The notes beneath the pieces were generated by a model, which worked only from the letters and a program-made list of their open reading frames with translations, searched no databases and was not told the DNA's origin. A stretch of 64,000 nucleotides of DNA from Lysobacterales bacterium (GTDB lineage Bacteria; Pseudomonadota; Gammaproteobacteria; Xanthomonadales; Rhodanobacteraceae), in the NCBI GenBank assembly GCA_016721015.1, contig JADKJL010000011.1, positions 186,001 through 250,000 of the forward strand, read 5' to 3'. The position numbers and the translations under genes are program-made. How positions within the stretch are numbered: the first letter of the stretch is position 1; every line of letters begins with the position of its first letter. This document shows positions 9,060 to 16,690 of this stretch, one piece after another.

Positions 9060-10004
9060 GTGCTGAAGACAAGTCCAACTCAAAGGTGCCTCGCGCTCCT
9101 GCTAGTGTCCGTATTCTCGGTAAGCCCCTCGTGGGCCGAATCACCCTATCCCGAATCCACCGTGGTCGCGACGCGTGGCACTGCGACGGTTACGATGCTG
9201 GATTTCGACGCGGCGTTGATCGGTCTGGCGCCAGCGCAGCGCGCAAACTTCATGAATAGCCCCAAGCGCATCGAGGAATTGATTGACCGTTTGCTGATCA
9301 ATCGACAGATGGCCAACGAGGCGCGTACCAAGAAGCTTGATCAGGATCCCGCGTTCCGCAGGGCCGTTGATCAGCAAAGCGACCGTCTTCTCACAGATCA
9401 ATTTGCTCTCGCACTGCGGGCGGACATGCCGCTTGGCGACGTGGATCAGCTGGCGAAGGAGCGTTATGACGTCAACCCTGACGCGTATTCGATCCCGGGA
9501 CGAACTGAAGTGCGGCATATCCTGATCGACACCAAGACCCGCAGTGATGCCGAGGCGGCCGCCCTCGCCAAGACAGTGCGAGACCAGGCTGTCGCGGGCG
9601 CGGATTTCATCGAGCTTGTCAAAAAATACTCCGACGATCACTCGAAGGAGTCCAACGAAGGCCTGATTGCGGACGGAGAATCCGAGGAACTGGTTCCCGA
9701 ATTCATCACGGGAGTCAAGGGTTTGACGGAAAAGGGAGAAATTTCCCCATTGATCAAGACCCCGTTCGGCTACCACATCGTCAAGTTGATCGATCGCGTC
9801 CCGGCCAGTAAACGCAGCTTCGCCCAGGTCAAGGAGCGCATCGTCACCGAGTTGACCAACTCCATGCGAGATGCCCGCACGAAGCAATATATCGACGAAC
9901 TCAAGGGGCTTGAGCTGAAGGCCGAACCCGAAATTGTCGCGTCGTTGAGAACCCGATATCTGCCACAGGATTCCGCTGCCGGATCCAAGCCTGATTCAAA
10001 GTAG
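9060..10004 (+). CDS. Periplasmic parvulin-type peptidyl-prolyl cis-trans isomerase
   Basis: A 314-residue protein. The GTG at 9060 has AGGAGG at 9045-9050 and starts a signal peptide (CLALLLVSVFSVSPSWA). A SurA_N-like helical region covers about 30-140 (LIDRLLINRQMANEA). A parvulin domain covers about 165-265 (EVRHILIDT, FIELVKKYSDD, TPFGYHIVKLIDR). The usual GGDLGW motif of the parvulin core is replaced by NEGLIADGESEELV, so catalytic activity may be reduced while chaperone function remains. It stands between secreted-protein genes and the Wzm/Wzt cluster, and could help fold exported proteins. Confidence 0.85.
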   Translation: MLKTSPTQRCLALLLVSVFSVSPSWAESPYPESTVVATRGTATVTMLDFDAALIGLAPAQRANFMNSPKRIEELIDRLLINRQMANEARTKKLDQDPAFRRAVDQQSDRLLTDQFALALRADMPLGDVDQLAKERYDVNPDAYSIPGRTEVRHILIDTKTRSDAEAAALAKTVRDQAVAGADFIELVKKYSDDHSKESNEGLIADGESEELVPEFITGVKGLTEKGEISPLIKTPFGYHIVKLIDRVPASKRSFAQVKERIVTELTNSMRDARTKQYIDELKGLELKAEPEIVASLRTRYLPQDSAAGSKPDSK

Positions 10005-10031
10005 CGCGCCGGGCATCGCTTGGGTTAATCG

Positions 10032-10066
10032 GGGATCGCACGCCGGCCAACCACCGGTGCGATCCC
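10032..10066 (+). terminator. Possible terminator hairpin after the isomerase gene
   Basis: GGGATCGCAC at 10032-10041 pairs perfectly with GTGCGATCCC at 10057-10066. The stem is GC-rich but has no following T-run, so termination is plausible rather than shown. It is 28 bp past the stop of the 9060 gene. Confidence 0.45.
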
Positions 10067-10204
10067 GCGACAGGCAACAGCGTTCGCGGGGTGAAAGGGA
10101 TCTGGTTGCCGCTTTCAGGCAGCAGACATGAAGGAGCTCTTGGGTCCGCGCTCGAAGGTCGGATGGGTTCTCCGTTCAGGGCGGGTCATTGGGGGCCGTT
10201 TGCA

Positions 10205-10975
10205 ATGAGTCGAATAATGCTGGCCGTGCACTTCATCCGGCGCGAGCTGAAAGAGCGCTATCGGGGCAGTTTCACCGGTTTCGGCTGGGCGTTGCTGCAG
10301 CCCCTGCTGCAGCTTGCGATCTACGCCTTCGTGTTCGTGCAGATATTCAAGGCGCGCGTTCCCGGGGCGGCTGCGCCGGGGTATGTTCCTTTCCTGGTGG
10401 TCGCGATGTGGCCTTGGATTGCATTTTCGGAAGCCATCGTCCGCTCGACAACCGCCATCCAGGACAATTCCGCACTGATCGGCAAGGTTGCGCTTCCTCG
10501 GCAGATTCTCGTGCTTGCGCCTTGCGCCGCGAGCTTCGTGCTGCATGGGGCCGGCTTCCTGGCCATTCTGGTGGTGCTTGCGATCGCGGGCCAGGGCATC
10601 GCGATCGCAAAGGTGCCCCTGGCACTGCTCCTGTATGTACCACTGTTTGCTTACGCTCTCGGGATTTGCCTGACCTTGGCGGCATTGCAGGTCTTCGTCC
10701 GCGATCTGGTCCAGATAGTCGGGCAGTTGCTTACCCTGATGATGTTTGCTGCGCCGATCTTCTACGATCGGACGAATTTGCCGGATCGTTTCCAGATCCT
10801 GCTCGATCTCAACCCTTTCACGTTCTACGTCGAGGGCATGCGCAATCTGTTGCTTGGTTACGGGGCGTTTCCGTGGCACGGGCTGATGATCGCGATCCCG
10901 GTGGCAATCCTGACCCTCGCTCTCGGACATTGGCTGTTCCGGCGCCTTGATTCACATTTCGAGGACTTCCTGTGA
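10205..10975 (+). CDS. Polysaccharide ABC transporter permease (Wzm-like)
   Basis: A 256-residue ABC-2 type permease with six predicted membrane segments. It carries the family's N-terminal motif RRELKERYRGSFTGFGWALLQPL and the C-terminal LNPFTFYVEGMRNLLL. Wzm proteins form the inner-membrane channel that exports undecaprenol-linked O-antigen or similar polymers. The ATG at 10205 gives the usual length. Extensions to 10163 or 10091 add atypical residues. The stop overlaps the GTG of the ATPase gene by 4 bp, consistent with a coupled pair. Confidence 0.9.
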   Translation: MSRIMLAVHFIRRELKERYRGSFTGFGWALLQPLLQLAIYAFVFVQIFKARVPGAAAPGYVPFLVVAMWPWIAFSEAIVRSTTAIQDNSALIGKVALPRQILVLAPCAASFVLHGAGFLAILVVLAIAGQGIAIAKVPLALLLYVPLFAYALGICLTLAALQVFVRDLVQIVGQLLTLMMFAAPIFYDRTNLPDRFQILLDLNPFTFYVEGMRNLLLGYGAFPWHGLMIAIPVAILTLALGHWLFRRLDSHFEDFL

Positions 10976-12171
10976 GCAACTTGCTGATCTCGGCGGTCGG
11001 TGTCAGCAAGGCCTACCCGCGCGCGCATCTGGCGGCTGATCGCATGCGCTCGTTGGGGCGACTGTTGCTGGGTCGCCAGGATGCCGACGCGCAATACGTG
11101 GTCAGGGATATTGACCTCAGCGTCCGGCGCGGCGAGTCGATCGCGATCATCGGCCAGAACGGAGCCGGGAAATCGACCCTGCTGAAGCTGATAACCGGCG
11201 TGCTGACTCCGACCCGAGGCAAAGTCGAGGTATTTGGGAGCGTCGGCGCCTTGCTTGAACTCGGCGCCGGATTCCATCCCGAATACAGCGGTCGCGACAA
11301 TATCGAAATGGCGGCCGCGCTGCACGGCCTGAGCCGCGACGAGCTCGCATCGCGCCTGCAGCAGATCATCGAATTCGCCGACATCGGCAATTATATCGAT
11401 GAGCCGGTCAAGCACTATTCCTCGGGCATGGTCGTGCGACTGGGTTTTGCGATCATCGCCTCCTTGAAGCCCGATCTGCTGATTACCGATGAGGTGCTCG
11501 CGGTCGGCGATGAATCCTTCCAGAAAAAGTGCATCCGCTGGATGGAGGACTACCTTGAACAAGGCGGAACCCTGCTGCTGGTCACCCACAGCATGTATCA
11601 CGCCCAGAAGCTGTGCCGACACGCCTTGTGGCTTGATCAAGGCCGGCTGATGCAGTTTGGCGATGTGTTTGATGTCAGCCAGGCCTACCTGGCATGGCAT
11701 GAGCGCAAACAGGCTGCCAGCGAGCAACGTCCGGCCCAGCGCTTCGGGGTCGAGTTCGAAATCGTCGATCTGGAAATCAATGGCAGCGGCGGAAACCAGT
11801 CCACGATGCTCGAGTTCGGTGGCACGCTGCTGATGAAATCGCGCATTCGGTCGCGCGACGGCAGGGTGCCTGTCGCGATGTTCGGGATCGTCCGCGCTGA
11901 CGGCACGCCGGTGTACGGGGTCAGTACCGACATGGACGAGGTCAGCGTGCAGAGACTTTCGGACCACGACTACAGGGTTGAAATCGAGTTCGTCGGACTC
12001 AGCTTGTTGCCAGGCAGCTACCAGGTTCGCGTCCACACGATGGATACCGAAGGCTTGCGTCTGTTCGATACGCTCGAGCGAGGGCTGACGATTCGCGGAG
12101 AATCCCGCGAGTTCGGACTGGTGCGGCTGGCGCATCGCTGGAATCATTCCGCCGGAGGTCAAGTTGACTGA
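10972..12171 (+). CDS. Polysaccharide ABC transporter ATPase with C-terminal glycan-binding domain (Wzt-like)
   Basis: A 399-residue protein. The ATPase domain covers about 1-235, with Walker A GQNGAGKST, signature YSSGMVVRLGFA, Walker B LLITDEVLAVGD and an H-loop in LLVTHSM. The last ~150 residues form a separate beta-rich domain (from about 250) of the Wzt_C kind. In O9a-type systems this domain binds the modified non-reducing end of the polymer so that only finished chains are exported. The GTG start overlaps the permease gene by 4 bp. The 3' end overlaps the methyltransferase gene by 8 bp. Confidence 0.9.
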   Translation: MSNLLISAVGVSKAYPRAHLAADRMRSLGRLLLGRQDADAQYVVRDIDLSVRRGESIAIIGQNGAGKSTLLKLITGVLTPTRGKVEVFGSVGALLELGAGFHPEYSGRDNIEMAAALHGLSRDELASRLQQIIEFADIGNYIDEPVKHYSSGMVVRLGFAIIASLKPDLLITDEVLAVGDESFQKKCIRWMEDYLEQGGTLLLVTHSMYHAQKLCRHALWLDQGRLMQFGDVFDVSQAYLAWHERKQAASEQRPAQRFGVEFEIVDLEINGSGGNQSTMLEFGGTLLMKSRIRSRDGRVPVAMFGIVRADGTPVYGVSTDMDEVSVQRLSDHDYRVEIEFVGLSLLPGSYQVRVHTMDTEGLRLFDTLERGLTIRGESREFGLVRLAHRWNHSAGGQVD

Positions 12172-13006
12172 CAAGAGCACCGCGCTGGAATTCACGGGTG
12201 AGCGCTTCACTCCGGAGTGCGTGCGCGAAATCTGGTACGAGCATTGGCATCGCTATGCGTTTGCGCTTGATCTGGCCCGGGGCAAGCGTGTTCTCGATGC
12301 GGCATGCGGCGAGGGCTATGGTTCGAATTTGCTCGCCGGGGTTGCCGGACATGTCACCGGCATCGATATTTCTAGCGAGGCGACCAGCCATGCGCGGAAT
12401 CGCTATGGCGACCGCCGCAATCTGGAGTTTCTCACCGGTGACGCGGCGCAGCTCGAGTTTCCCGACAACAGCTTCGACATCATCGTCTCGTTCGAGACAC
12501 TTGAGCATCTGCATGCCCAGGAGCAACTGGTGGCCGGCTTTGCTCGCGTGCTTGCCGAAGACGGGATCCTGCTGATCTCCTCGCCCGACAAGCACACCTA
12601 CAGCGACGTTGCCGGTTTCCGCAACGAGCACCATGTGCGCGAGCTCTACCGCGAGGAGCTGCTGGATCTGCTCCGCCCGCATTTCGGTGCAGTCCGTCTG
12701 TATGGGCAGAAGCTGCTGTTTCAGTCGGTATTGTGGACTCTGGACGGCTCCGGCAATGGCGGGGTCGCACAGACGGTCAGCGCAGAAGGAGCAATATCGT
12801 CGGGTTTCGACTACGCACCCCTGTATTTCGTCGCCGTATGTTCAAGCAAGCCGCTTCCGGCCGGACTCCCGAGCATGTCCAGTTTCGGTGACCGCGAAGA
12901 ATCGGTCTATACGCATTACAATGGCGAAGTACGCAGAAACATGAGCGCTGGCGCACGTATCGCCGAACTCGAGGCCGAAATCGATCGGCTGCGCAAAACC
13001 ACATAG
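12164..13006 (+). CDS. Class I SAM-dependent methyltransferase
   Basis: A 280-residue protein starting at TTG 12164 with GGAGG at 12154-12158. Motif I is VLDAACGEGYGS, motif II FLTGDAAQLEFPDNSFD, and post-motif FETLEHLHAQEQL, so the Rossmann methyltransferase core is complete. The opening FTGERFTPECVREIWYEHWHRY is typical of methyltransferases in polysaccharide loci. The C-terminus ends in a short coiled coil (IAELEAEIDRLRK). It overlaps the Wzt-like gene by 8 bp. It may methylate the exported glycan, possibly the terminal sugar recognised by the Wzt C-domain. That role is inference. Confidence 0.85.
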   Translation: MTDKSTALEFTGERFTPECVREIWYEHWHRYAFALDLARGKRVLDAACGEGYGSNLLAGVAGHVTGIDISSEATSHARNRYGDRRNLEFLTGDAAQLEFPDNSFDIIVSFETLEHLHAQEQLVAGFARVLAEDGILLISSPDKHTYSDVAGFRNEHHVRELYREELLDLLRPHFGAVRLYGQKLLFQSVLWTLDGSGNGGVAQTVSAEGAISSGFDYAPLYFVAVCSSKPLPAGLPSMSSFGDREESVYTHYNGEVRRNMSAGARIAELEAEIDRLRKTT

Positions 13007-13064
13007 ATCACGACGTCATCACGTTGCCCATGCTGGCTGCGTCGCTGACGAAACCGGCAAGCTG

Positions 13065-14930
13065 ATGAATACAACCCCCGAGTTCCAGATCAACTACGGC
13101 AACATGAACTTCGCTGCCCAGAGTCCGCGCGCTGCGCATGACGCGCCGCGTTACGCCGCGATCGACGCCATGATTGCGCCTCTGTCGAGCGACGAGTACG
13201 CGTTCATAGCCAAGGATTCCGGTGAGCGCCATGTGCTCAGCCACCATGTTCTGCAGACGCTCGATCAATGCCGGGAATTCCGCACGATCGAGGAGCATGT
13301 CGCGCGCGTGGCGTCGGTGGTTCCCGGCCTGACCCAACACGAGCGGATCCGCAAGGGGCTTGAAGGCCTCGCCTCGACAGGCTTGCTGGTGGCCGACTCC
13401 GACTATCTTGCGCGTCTTGAACGCGAGCCGGAAGCACAACCGCGCAGCCTTCATGCCGTCTACATTCGTGCCTGTGACCGGCCGCAGCAACTTCGCCTTT
13501 TGCTCGATTCGCTGGCCAACTACGAGCGTCGCTTCCGCGTTGCCCGCAACATCGTCCTGCTGGATGACTCCACCGAGGAAAGCAACCGCGACACCAATCG
13601 TGATCTGCTGCGCGAATTCGCCCGCGCAGTCGGCAACCCGGTCAGCTATATCGGCCCGGTCGAGAGGGTGAAGTTGCGCCAGCGGCTCGGCAAAGCCGTG
13701 CCGCAGGCCACATCGAGCCTGGAGTGGCTGCTCGATCGTGGACCGCGCACCCGCCGCGGTGGTGGCGGGCGATCATGGAACCTGGCCTTGCTGCTGTCGG
13801 CAGGTCGCATGTTCGCGATGCTTGATGAGGACTTCCGGCTGCCCTTGCATCGCCATGCCGACGTCCGGCCCGGGCTTGAGCCGAATCCCGCGGTCGCCGC
13901 CTCCGCACGCTTCTACCGCCGTCTTGAGGACGCCCTCGTGGCGGGCGAGGAGGAGACGCAGGATCCATTCGAAGCCCACCTGCAGATTTGCGGCGACCGC
14001 CTCGGCGCGGCCGTGACCCGGGAAGGGTATCGCCTGAGCCGCGACAGCCTTCGCGGAATCAATCTCGGCCGGCTCGAGCATCTGCGCGGCGATGCCCGCG
14101 TCTTGTACACATTGAACGGAACCAGCGGAAGCTCCGGTGCCGAGAGCGCGCTCTGGCTCTATCACCTGGATGCCGACAGCCGCGCGGAATTCTGGGCCGA
14201 TCGCGAATCCTACCTGCGCAACATCGAGGCGCAGAGCCTCTGGTATGGAAGCTTGCGCGCGAAGCCGGCCACCCAGGCCTACTTCACGCCGTTCCTGTTC
14301 GACAATCGCGAGATGCTGCCGTGCACGAATCCGGATGGGCGCGGTGAAGACGGTTTGGCCAGTGCCGCAACCCAGTTTTGTCATCCGGGTTCGCTGGTCG
14401 TCCATCTGCCGACGGCGATGGGCCATGCCCAGGAAGCCGACCGCCAACGTTCGCAGGTGACCATGGCCGCGCACACGCCACGCTTCAATCACTTCCTGCG
14501 CGACTACGCGAGCAATCAAATCGGCTCGGCCAAGGCGGCCGGTGCAGGACGTCGACTGGAACTGCTCAGCGCCTTGACCGCGGATCTTGCCGCCGCCGAT
14601 GACGCGACCCTGATTTCCTCATTGAGCGAATACCTCGGGTTTGTGCGTGCCGATGTCGTCGAGCGCCTGCAGAACCAGTTCGAATTGCTGGCCAACGAAG
14701 CGCCGGTTTACTGGCAGGCGGATGTGCGTGCCATCGTGCGCAACAATGGCAATGCGCTGCTCAAGCAAGGCGCGCCGAGACTGGCCGACTGGCCGGAAGC
14801 GTTCGACGCCAAGGCCTGTGCCGGCGCAGCACGTGCCGAGCTGATCGACATGGCCCAGGCCTGGCATGACTGGCCGGTCGTGTGGAACGTCGCACGCGAA
14901 CAGGGTGATCGACTGATCAGCGGATTCTGA
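13065..14930 (+). CDS. Large protein with PqqD/RRE-like N-terminus and glycosyltransferase-like region
   Basis: A 621-residue protein with an ATG start 58 bp after the methyltransferase. Residues ~30-110 look like a PqqD-type winged helix: a short beta hairpin (YAFIAKDSGERHVLS), then a helix and RTIEEHVARV, then a final helix with LEGLASTGLLV. From ~125 a GT-A-like region begins (LHAVYIRACDRPQQLRLLLDSL, IVLLDDSTEESNRD) with an acidic DED in MFAMLDEDFRLPL near 255. The rest is mainly helical with no recognised domain. A glycosyltransferase role fits the neighbours. The N-terminal fold assignment is pattern-based and should be tested by structure prediction. Confidence 0.65.
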   Translation: MNTTPEFQINYGNMNFAAQSPRAAHDAPRYAAIDAMIAPLSSDEYAFIAKDSGERHVLSHHVLQTLDQCREFRTIEEHVARVASVVPGLTQHERIRKGLEGLASTGLLVADSDYLARLEREPEAQPRSLHAVYIRACDRPQQLRLLLDSLANYERRFRVARNIVLLDDSTEESNRDTNRDLLREFARAVGNPVSYIGPVERVKLRQRLGKAVPQATSSLEWLLDRGPRTRRGGGGRSWNLALLLSAGRMFAMLDEDFRLPLHRHADVRPGLEPNPAVAASARFYRRLEDALVAGEEETQDPFEAHLQICGDRLGAAVTREGYRLSRDSLRGINLGRLEHLRGDARVLYTLNGTSGSSGAESALWLYHLDADSRAEFWADRESYLRNIEAQSLWYGSLRAKPATQAYFTPFLFDNREMLPCTNPDGRGEDGLASAATQFCHPGSLVVHLPTAMGHAQEADRQRSQVTMAAHTPRFNHFLRDYASNQIGSAKAAGAGRRLELLSALTADLAAADDATLISSLSEYLGFVRADVVERLQNQFELLANEAPVYWQADVRAIVRNNGNALLKQGAPRLADWPEAFDAKACAGAARAELIDMAQAWHDWPVVWNVAREQGDRLISGF

Positions 14931-14938
14931 GGCCGAGC

Positions 14939-15847
14939 GTGTTGTCCGCTTCGACCGTTCCCGGCCTGACCAGCGTGATCGTGGTGACCGCCAATAGCGG
15001 GCCGATCAGTCTGCGATGTGTGAACAACGTATTGGGTTCGAAGGCTCCGCTTGAACTGACCGTGGTCGACAATGCATCGAGCGATGGGCAGCTTGCCGAG
15101 ATTGAACGCCTTCATGGCACGGACTCGCGATTGCATATCCAGCGCAATGTCGAGAATGTCGGTTTTGGCCCTGCGGCCAACCAGGCTGCCTCAGCAAGCG
15201 AAGGCGAATGGCTGCTCGTGCTCAATCCGGATTGTCTGGTCGACTCCGACACGATCGAAAATCTTTGTTCGATCGCACGATCGCAGGCACGGGCTGGCAT
15301 CATCGGCGCCCATATCGTCGACAAGCATGGACACCGTGCCAACGCGAATCGTCGACGTGATCCAACTTTGCTGCGAGTGCTCATGAGCCTGTCTGGCCTG
15401 GCGCGGCTGGAGCGCCGCTGGCCATCGCTGGCCGGGATCGATATGCCCGATTTGCCACAAGCCCCTGAAACTGAGCACGTCGATGCCGTATCGGGGGCGT
15501 GCCTGTTCATGCGCCGTGACGTGTTTGCGGCGATCGGTGGGTTCGACGAGGGTTACTTCCTGCACTGCGAGGATCTGGATCTGTGCCGACGGGTGCGCGA
15601 TGCGGGATTCGAGGTCTGTTATGCGGATTCCATTGTCGTTGTCCACGAGCAAGGCAGTTCAAGCCATCGGCGTGCGTTGTTCGTCGCCCGGCACAAGCAT
15701 CTCGGCATGTGGCGATACTTCCGCAAGTTCGATCCTGCGGCGCAAAATCCCGTTTTGCGCGGCCTCGTCTGGTGCGGCATCTGGACGCACTTCTGGCTGC
15801 TTGCCCCGCTGAAGGCATGGCAACAGCGTCGCCAGCAGTCGATCTGA
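14939..15847 (+). CDS. Family 2 glycosyltransferase (rhamnosyltransferase-like)
   Basis: A 302-residue GT2 protein with a GTG start 8 bp after the preceding stop. It shows TSVIVVTANSG, ELTVVDNASSDGQ, NVGFGPAANQAA, LVLNPDCLVD (DxD-equivalent NPD) and the GGFDEGYFLHCEDLDLCRR motif typical of WbbL-like rhamnosyltransferases. A C-terminal hydrophobic segment (GLVWCGIWTHFWLLAPL) may hold it at the membrane. It probably adds a sugar to the lipid-linked polymer exported by the Wzm/Wzt pair. The substrate cannot be read from sequence. Confidence 0.9.
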   Translation: MLSASTVPGLTSVIVVTANSGPISLRCVNNVLGSKAPLELTVVDNASSDGQLAEIERLHGTDSRLHIQRNVENVGFGPAANQAASASEGEWLLVLNPDCLVDSDTIENLCSIARSQARAGIIGAHIVDKHGHRANANRRRDPTLLRVLMSLSGLARLERRWPSLAGIDMPDLPQAPETEHVDAVSGACLFMRRDVFAAIGGFDEGYFLHCEDLDLCRRVRDAGFEVCYADSIVVVHEQGSSSHRRALFVARHKHLGMWRYFRKFDPAAQNPVLRGLVWCGIWTHFWLLAPLKAWQQRRQQSI

Positions 15848-15858
15848 GCGCTGCTTTT

Positions 15859-16197
15859 CTAATCGAGAAAGATGAAAAACGCCGCAACGACGATCAGGGC
15901 GAAGCCGACCAGATGGTTCCACCTGATCTCGGCACCGAGCCAGAAAACGGAAAACACCATGAAGATGATCAGGGTGATGATCTCCTGGATCGTCTTCAAT
16001 TGCGCCGGGTTGTAGACCGTGTAACCGATGCGGTTGGCCGGAACCTGCAGGCAGTATTCGAAGAAGGCAATTCCCCAACTGACCAGGATCACGAGAAGCA
16101 ACGGACGGTTGGTGAACTTCAGATGGCCGTACCAGGCGAAGGTCATGAAGACATTGGATCCCGCCAGCAGCAGGATCGGTGCGATATGGCGCCACAT
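15859..16197 (-). CDS. Small four-helix membrane protein, DMT/DUF486 family
   Basis: A 112-residue protein with four membrane helices and the family's conserved stretches GSNVFMTFAWYGHLKF and NPAQLKTIQEIITL. This matches the small DMT-superfamily proteins called DUF486. The ATG at 16197 is preceded on the minus strand by GGAGG with 8-nt spacing. It converges on the glycosyltransferase gene with 11 bp between stops. The transported substrate is unknown. Confidence 0.88.
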   Translation of the reverse strand: MWRHIAPILLLAGSNVFMTFAWYGHLKFTNRPLLLVILVSWGIAFFEYCLQVPANRIGYTVYNPAQLKTIQEIITLIIFMVFSVFWLGAEIRWNHLVGFALIVVAAFFIFLD

Positions 16198-16307
16198 GCG
16201 GGGAACCTCCGTGCGGACTCAGCGCGAACGGTCGATTCGCGAGCGTTTGGCGTAAACCTGTGAAGTTCGCTGTCTGATCGGCGTACGGCCGATCGGCCCG
16301 CTGACGG

Positions 16308-16634
16308 TCACGGTTCGTCTTTGCCGATGAATCGGGATTCGTAAATCAAGGCTTCGATGGCCGTTTCCTGATCTGCGTCGAACTCGAAGCCGAGGTCGTT
16401 CTGACCGTTGCGCACGCAATCGGCATCGATCGCGATCACGGTCTCCTGGTCGAAGATGAAATAGATGCGGCACCGGCGTCGCTCGTCGCCCGTCCAGTGT
16501 CGCGGCCGCGCCAGGCACGCACCGCCTTGCGACAGATCACGCACCTCGCTGAGCCAACCCTGGCCGGCGTGGGTGATCAGCGCCGCCGAGAAGATTGGCA
16601 GACGTGGAAAGCGACGTTTTTCATCGGTGCTCAT
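16308..16634 (-). CDS. PilZ domain protein
   Basis: A 108-residue single-domain protein. It carries the RxxxR motif (RRFPRLPI) near its N-terminus and the DxSxxG motif (DLSQGGACL) about 30 residues later, the two c-di-GMP-binding elements of PilZ domains. It probably acts as a small cytoplasmic c-di-GMP receptor. The ATG at 16634 puts the RxxxR motif close to the start. A GTG at 16667 would add 11 residues and cannot be excluded. It precedes the ybbP-like gene's stop by 57 bp on the same strand. Confidence 0.85.
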   Translation of the reverse strand: MSTDEKRRFPRLPIFSAALITHAGQGWLSEVRDLSQGGACLARPRHWTGDERRRCRIYFIFDQETVIAIDADCVRNGQNDLGFEFDADQETAIEALIYESRFIGKDEP

Positions 16635-16690
16635 CGCCTTCACGATAGCCGCCGGATACGCTGGCACGCAAGCGGGCTGAGTGGCTCGGA

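Noticed and set aside
10858..12210. 450-codon minus-strand frame opposite the Wzt-like ATPase
   Set aside because: The plus strand encodes intact Walker A, Walker B and signature motifs; the minus frame is a shadow.
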